Positions 60,889 to 64,000 of a stretch of 64,000 nucleotides of DNA are shown here, one piece after another; position 1 is the first letter of the stretch; every line of letters starts with the position of its first letter. Under the pieces are notes generated by a model, which ran no database searches, was not told where the DNA came from, and worked only from the letters and a program-made list of their open reading frames with translations. The translations under genes and the position numbers were made by a program. The stretch is from Dyella caseinilytica. Its GTDB lineage: Bacteria > Pseudomonadota > Gammaproteobacteria > Xanthomonadales > Rhodanobacteraceae. Location: positions 2,418,001 to 2,482,000 of the forward strand of contig NZ_CP064030.1 in NCBI RefSeq assembly GCF_016865235.1, read 5' to 3'.

Positions 60889-61973
60889 GGCAAGGCCACC
60901 GGGTAGGAGCCAAGTACCCGCACCTGTGTGGCGACCGGCCCCATGTCCTTCAACGCAGCCTGCAGCGGCGCGTCGTCAATGTGACCGGAGACGTCGATGA
61001 AGAAAGCGTATTGCCATTTACCGGTATGTGACGGGCGCGATTCGATGCGATTCATACTTACGTCGTGCTTGGCGAACGGGTTCAGCACGTCGTAGAGCGC
61101 GCCGGGTTTATCGTTGACGGTAATCAGCAGCGAGGTGCGGTCGTTGCCCGATGGTGGGAACAAAGAGCGACCAATCACCAGGAAGCGCGTGGTGTTATCA
61201 GCACGGTCTTCGATAGCCTTGGCCACCATCTTCAGGCCGTAGATCTTGCCCGCGGTTTCACCCGCGATCGCTGCCGTGTCGTCCGCATGCCGCGCCAGGC
61301 GCGCGCCTTCGGCATTACTGTGCACGGCAATGCACTCGGCATTCGGCAAATTGACGCGCAGCCAAGTCTTACATTGCTGCAGCGATTGCGCGTGGCCGTA
61401 GACGCGCTTGATACCTTCCAACGCATCCCGCTGCGAAAGCAGGCACTGGTGAACGCGCAGTTCCACTTCACCGCAGATGCGCGCTTCGGAAGTAAGGAAC
61501 ATGTCCAGCGTGACCTGGATCATGCCCTGCCCGGAATTCTCCACGGGCACGATGCCAAAGTCTGCATGGCCGGCAACGACCTCCTGAAATACTTCTTCGA
61601 TGCTGCCCAGCGGCAAGCCGTAGGCAGCATGACCGAAGTGCTTGCGCACGGCTTGCTCGCTGAAAGTACCTTCAGGCCCCAGGTAACCGACCTTGAGCGG
61701 ATCTTCCTGTGCGAGGCAGGACGACATGATCTCGCGGAACAACCGCACCATCTCCGTATCCGAAAGTGGACCGTGATTGCGGTCTACCACCATGCGCAAC
61801 ACATGTGCTTCGCGTTCGGGTCGGTAATAGTCGATCGCAGAAAGCCCCTCGCCTTTGACGCGGGCGACTTCGCGTGCCCAGTTGGCGCGTTCAGAGATCA
61901 GCTCCTGGATCTGCCGATCAATGCTGTCGATGCGTTCGCGCACCTGTGTCAGCGATGACTTGGGGTCGTTCAT
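60885..61973 (-). CDS. pheA: bifunctional chorismate mutase / prephenate dehydratase
   Basis: A 362-residue P-protein for phenylalanine synthesis. AroQ-type mutase at about 10-90 (VRERIDSIDRQIQELISERANWAREVARVKG), dehydratase at about 95-275 (GYLGPEGTFSEQAV and the catalytic Thr in NTTRFLVIG), and a C-terminal ACT domain with GALYDVL and ESRPSHTGKWQYAFFID for feedback inhibition by phenylalanine. ATG 61973 chosen over the upstream TTG. Middle gene of serC-pheA-aroA. Confidence 0.95.
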   Translation of the reverse strand: MNDPKSSLTQVRERIDSIDRQIQELISERANWAREVARVKGEGLSAIDYYRPEREAHVLRMVVDRNHGPLSDTEMVRLFREIMSSCLAQEDPLKVGYLGPEGTFSEQAVRKHFGHAAYGLPLGSIEEVFQEVVAGHADFGIVPVENSGQGMIQVTLDMFLTSEARICGEVELRVHQCLLSQRDALEGIKRVYGHAQSLQQCKTWLRVNLPNAECIAVHSNAEGARLARHADDTAAIAGETAGKIYGLKMVAKAIEDRADNTTRFLVIGRSLFPPSGNDRTSLLITVNDKPGALYDVLNPFAKHDVSMNRIESRPSHTGKWQYAFFIDVSGHIDDAPLQAALKDMGPVATQVRVLGSYPVALP

Positions 61974-62027
61974 GCGTTGGATGTCCAAGCGTAAAGATGT
62001 CTGAAAACCGGCACATAGTGCCTGAAA

Positions 62028-63131
62028 TCACGGATGCCGGCGAGCAAAGTCGTGCATGAAGGCCACCAGCGTCTGCACCGCTTCCAGCGGTACGGCGTTG
62101 TACAGCGAGGCGCGCATGCCGCCCAGCGCCTTGTGTCCCTTCAGCGCCAACAAACCGGCCGCTTCCGATTCCTGCAGGAATGCGGCGTCGAGCGCACTGT
62201 CGTGCAGCGTGAAGGGCACATTCATACGCGAGCGCACGGCCGGATCGATGGGATTGCGATAGAAACCGCCGGAGCCGTCGATGGTCGCATAGAGCAAGCT
62301 GGCCTTTTGGCGGTTGCATTCGGCCATTGCGGACAATCCACCGTTCTCCTTCAGCCATTGGAAGGTCAGTCCGGCGAGATACCAGCCCCAGGTGTTAGGT
62401 GTGTTGAGCATGGAATCGTTGGCGGCGTGTTCCGCATAACGGAAGATGCGGGCCATCGGGCGGCCGGGCCGGGCCAGCAAATCACGGCGAACGATGATCA
62501 CGACCAGGCCGGAGGGTCCGATATTTTTCTGCGCGCCTGCGTAGATCAAACCGAAGCGGCTGACATCGATGGGGCCCGACAGAATGTCGGATGACATGTC
62601 GGCCACCAAAGGAACGCCGCCGACATCCGGAATATCCTGAAACTCCACGCCGTGAATGGTTTCGTTGGTTGCAATGTGTACGTAGGCGGCGGACGGATCC
62701 AGCTTCCACGTCTCGCGCGCGGGCATGCGCAGATAGTTATCGGACTTGCTGCTTGCCGCCACATTGACACGCACATAGGGTGCTGCTTCGCTGGCGGCCT
62801 TTTCACTCCAGTGACCCGTGAGGATGTAATCGGCACTGTCGCCTTCGCTCGCCAGGTTCATCGGAATCTGCGCGAAGTGCTGAGTCGCTCCGCCCTGTTC
62901 GAACAGCACGGCGTAATCGGGCGGAATGCCCATCAGTTGGCGCAAGTCGGCTTCCACTTGCTCAGCCATGGCGATAAAACGCTTGCCGCGATGAGATTGC
63001 TCCATCACCGATGCGCCACTGCCGTTCCAATCCAGCAGTTCGCGCTGCGCGCGCTCAAGCACCGGCAAAGGCAACGCCGCCGGACCTGCACTGAAATTCC
63101 ATACCCTGCTCACGCACCGGTTCCCCGTCAT
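62028..63131 (-). CDS. serC: phosphoserine aminotransferase
   Basis: A 367-residue PLP enzyme for serine (and pyridoxine) synthesis. VWNFSAGPAALPLPVLERAQ at the start, GGATQHFAQIPMNL and the PLP Lys in IYAGAQKNIGPSG. The ATG at 63131 adds MTGNRC before VSRVWNFSAG; a GTG at 63113 is an alternative with GGGGAA before it. First gene of serC-pheA-aroA, 54 bp before pheA. Confidence 0.95.
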   Translation of the reverse strand: MTGNRCVSRVWNFSAGPAALPLPVLERAQRELLDWNGSGASVMEQSHRGKRFIAMAEQVEADLRQLMGIPPDYAVLFEQGGATQHFAQIPMNLASEGDSADYILTGHWSEKAASEAAPYVRVNVAASSKSDNYLRMPARETWKLDPSAAYVHIATNETIHGVEFQDIPDVGGVPLVADMSSDILSGPIDVSRFGLIYAGAQKNIGPSGLVVIIVRRDLLARPGRPMARIFRYAEHAANDSMLNTPNTWGWYLAGLTFQWLKENGGLSAMAECNRQKASLLYATIDGSGGFYRNPIDPAVRSRMNVPFTLHDSALDAAFLQESEAAGLLALKGHKALGGMRASLYNAVPLEAVQTLVAFMHDFARRHP

Positions 63132-63203
63132 GGATGATCGATGCATTATGCCGCGCCGCAGCAACACATCGTCAACGGGATCCGTGTAAATGCCTCGGAT
63201 TTG

Positions 63204-63974
63204 TCAGAAGTGCAGCAGCAGCATCAAGGCAATGCCCAGGGCCAGCACGGCTGCAGTCACGATCAGCCACCAGACTTCACCGCGCGGGCCAGCGGTATCT
63301 TCCGGCAAAGGCTCAGGCTTGGGCTCGGGAATCACGATTTCCGGCTCAGGCTCCAGCCCTGGCGCATCGATCAGGAAACGGTGCATGCCGATGCCGATCT
63401 GGTCACCGGGCAGCAGCACGGTCTGCTGGACGGCGATACCGTTGACGCGAGCCGGGTAGCGGCCATCGATCATCTGTTCGGTTTCCATGCAAAGTCGTCC
63501 GTCGCGCCAAAAGATCGTAAGCGTGACGATTTCGCCTTGCGGAAGATCCAGTGGTGCCCTGCCCTTTGGCCCGAGTTCCAGACGCTCATCCAATGGCAAC
63601 ACCTGGCCGGACAACGGTCCGGCAACAGCGCGCAGCGCCACTGTTGAGCGTTCCAATTCCGGCATCGGCGTGGATGTGCGGTTGGCAGGATCCTCGTCCG
63701 CGCAGAGCTGCATGCGGCAATCACCGACGCTCAGCACGTCGCCGGGACGCAGGATCGCCCGCTCACGGACCGGGCGGGCATTCACATAGACCCGGGTGGT
63801 TTCCGGCAACACTTCGAGCACCCAGCCACGGCGGTCAAGACGGATAAGCAAGTGGTGCGGCGCAGCCTGACTCGCCGCCAAAATCAGATCATTGCCGGGG
63901 TCGCTGCCGATGCGCAGGACCGCCTGGTTCCATTGGAAACCTGCCCGGTTGGAATGGGGAAACTCAATGCGCAT
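63204..63974 (-). CDS. FHA domain protein with C-terminal membrane anchor
   Basis: A 256-residue protein. Residues about 20-90 are an FHA fold (LRIGSDPGNDLILAASQAAPHHLLIRLDRRGWVLEV, VYVNARPV, RPGDVLSVGDCRMQ); a second FHA-like half follows at about 125-200. A Pro/Glu-rich linker (EPEPEIVIPEPKPEPLPE) leads to a C-terminal helix (VWWLIVTAAVLALGIALMLLLHF). FHA domains bind phosphothreonine, so it is a tail-anchored signalling adaptor. The strict FHA residues GR/S are changed (GS..HH), so phosphobinding is uncertain. It is 72 bp upstream of serC. Confidence 0.82.
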   Translation of the reverse strand: MRIEFPHSNRAGFQWNQAVLRIGSDPGNDLILAASQAAPHHLLIRLDRRGWVLEVLPETTRVYVNARPVRERAILRPGDVLSVGDCRMQLCADEDPANRTSTPMPELERSTVALRAVAGPLSGQVLPLDERLELGPKGRAPLDLPQGEIVTLTIFWRDGRLCMETEQMIDGRYPARVNGIAVQQTVLLPGDQIGIGMHRFLIDAPGLEPEPEIVIPEPKPEPLPEDTAGPRGEVWWLIVTAAVLALGIALMLLLHF

Positions 63975-64000
63975 GAAATGACCGACGGCGTGACGGCGCG

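Overview
The window is about 60% G+C and carries dense, mostly single-copy bacterial housekeeping genes. Their families and order suggest a gammaproteobacterium of the Xanthomonadales, most like the Rhodanobacteraceae (Dyella, Rhodanobacter or Luteibacter type). That placement is inferred from gene content: BamB/RodZ/PilF, KdsB (hence a Kdo-containing outer membrane), EpmA, a PsrA-like regulator beside fad genes, stray CGTCATTCCGGC-type palindromes, and the uvrC-pgsA-tRNA arrangement. No rRNA, CRISPR array, prophage or complete insertion sequence was seen.

Layout. 0-8.7 kb holds a partial gene, a CHAD protein, a universal stress protein, an NAD(P)-binding protein, a sirtuin and tadA, then a divergent four-gene block (DUF2182 and DUF899 on one side, a winged-helix-type regulator and a beta-propeller protein on the other) and a secreted DUF-type protein. 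8.8-14.8 kb is guaA-guaB, folD, an acetyltransferase and a rhodanese-MoeB fusion. 15-21.8 kb is the conserved run ndk-rlmN-pilF-rodZ // yfgM-bamB-der (minus strand). 22-26.8 kb is a fatty-acid oxidation locus: a PsrA-like TetR repressor with two palindromic operators around its own promoter, a 271-nt nested inverted-repeat structure, a FadN-type hydratase/dehydrogenase and a thiolase. 27-38.5 kb has two DHA2 exporters, pirin, a quinone oxidoreductase, a divergent pair of RcsB-like response regulators without a kinase, epmA, ligA and a CPA2 antiporter. 38.6-44.1 kb is a tripartite RND efflux operon (minus strand).

44.2-54.6 kb looks accessory: a lipocalin-like protein with a divergent LysR regulator, an FMN reductase with a divergent MarR regulator, a subclass B3 metallo-beta-lactamase, a Tat-exported bicovalent-flavin oxidase, a VOC protein, and two MacB/FtsX-type permeases behind a good sigma-54 promoter with upstream TGTCCG sites. 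54.9-64 kb returns to core genes on the minus strand: FHA protein, serC-pheA-aroA, kdsB-LMW protein tyrosine phosphatase, uvrC, pgsA and tRNA-Gly, tRNA-Gly, tRNA-Cys.

How the genes fit together: guaB and guaA make GMP from IMP; serC, pheA and aroA serve serine and aromatic amino acid synthesis; BamB, YfgM and RodZ serve envelope assembly and cell shape; PsrA, FadN and FadA form a self-regulated beta-oxidation unit. The strongest unexplained signals are the three-way-junction element between psrA and fadB (22682-22952) and the sigma-54 controlled permease pair that lacks an ATPase (50935-53740).
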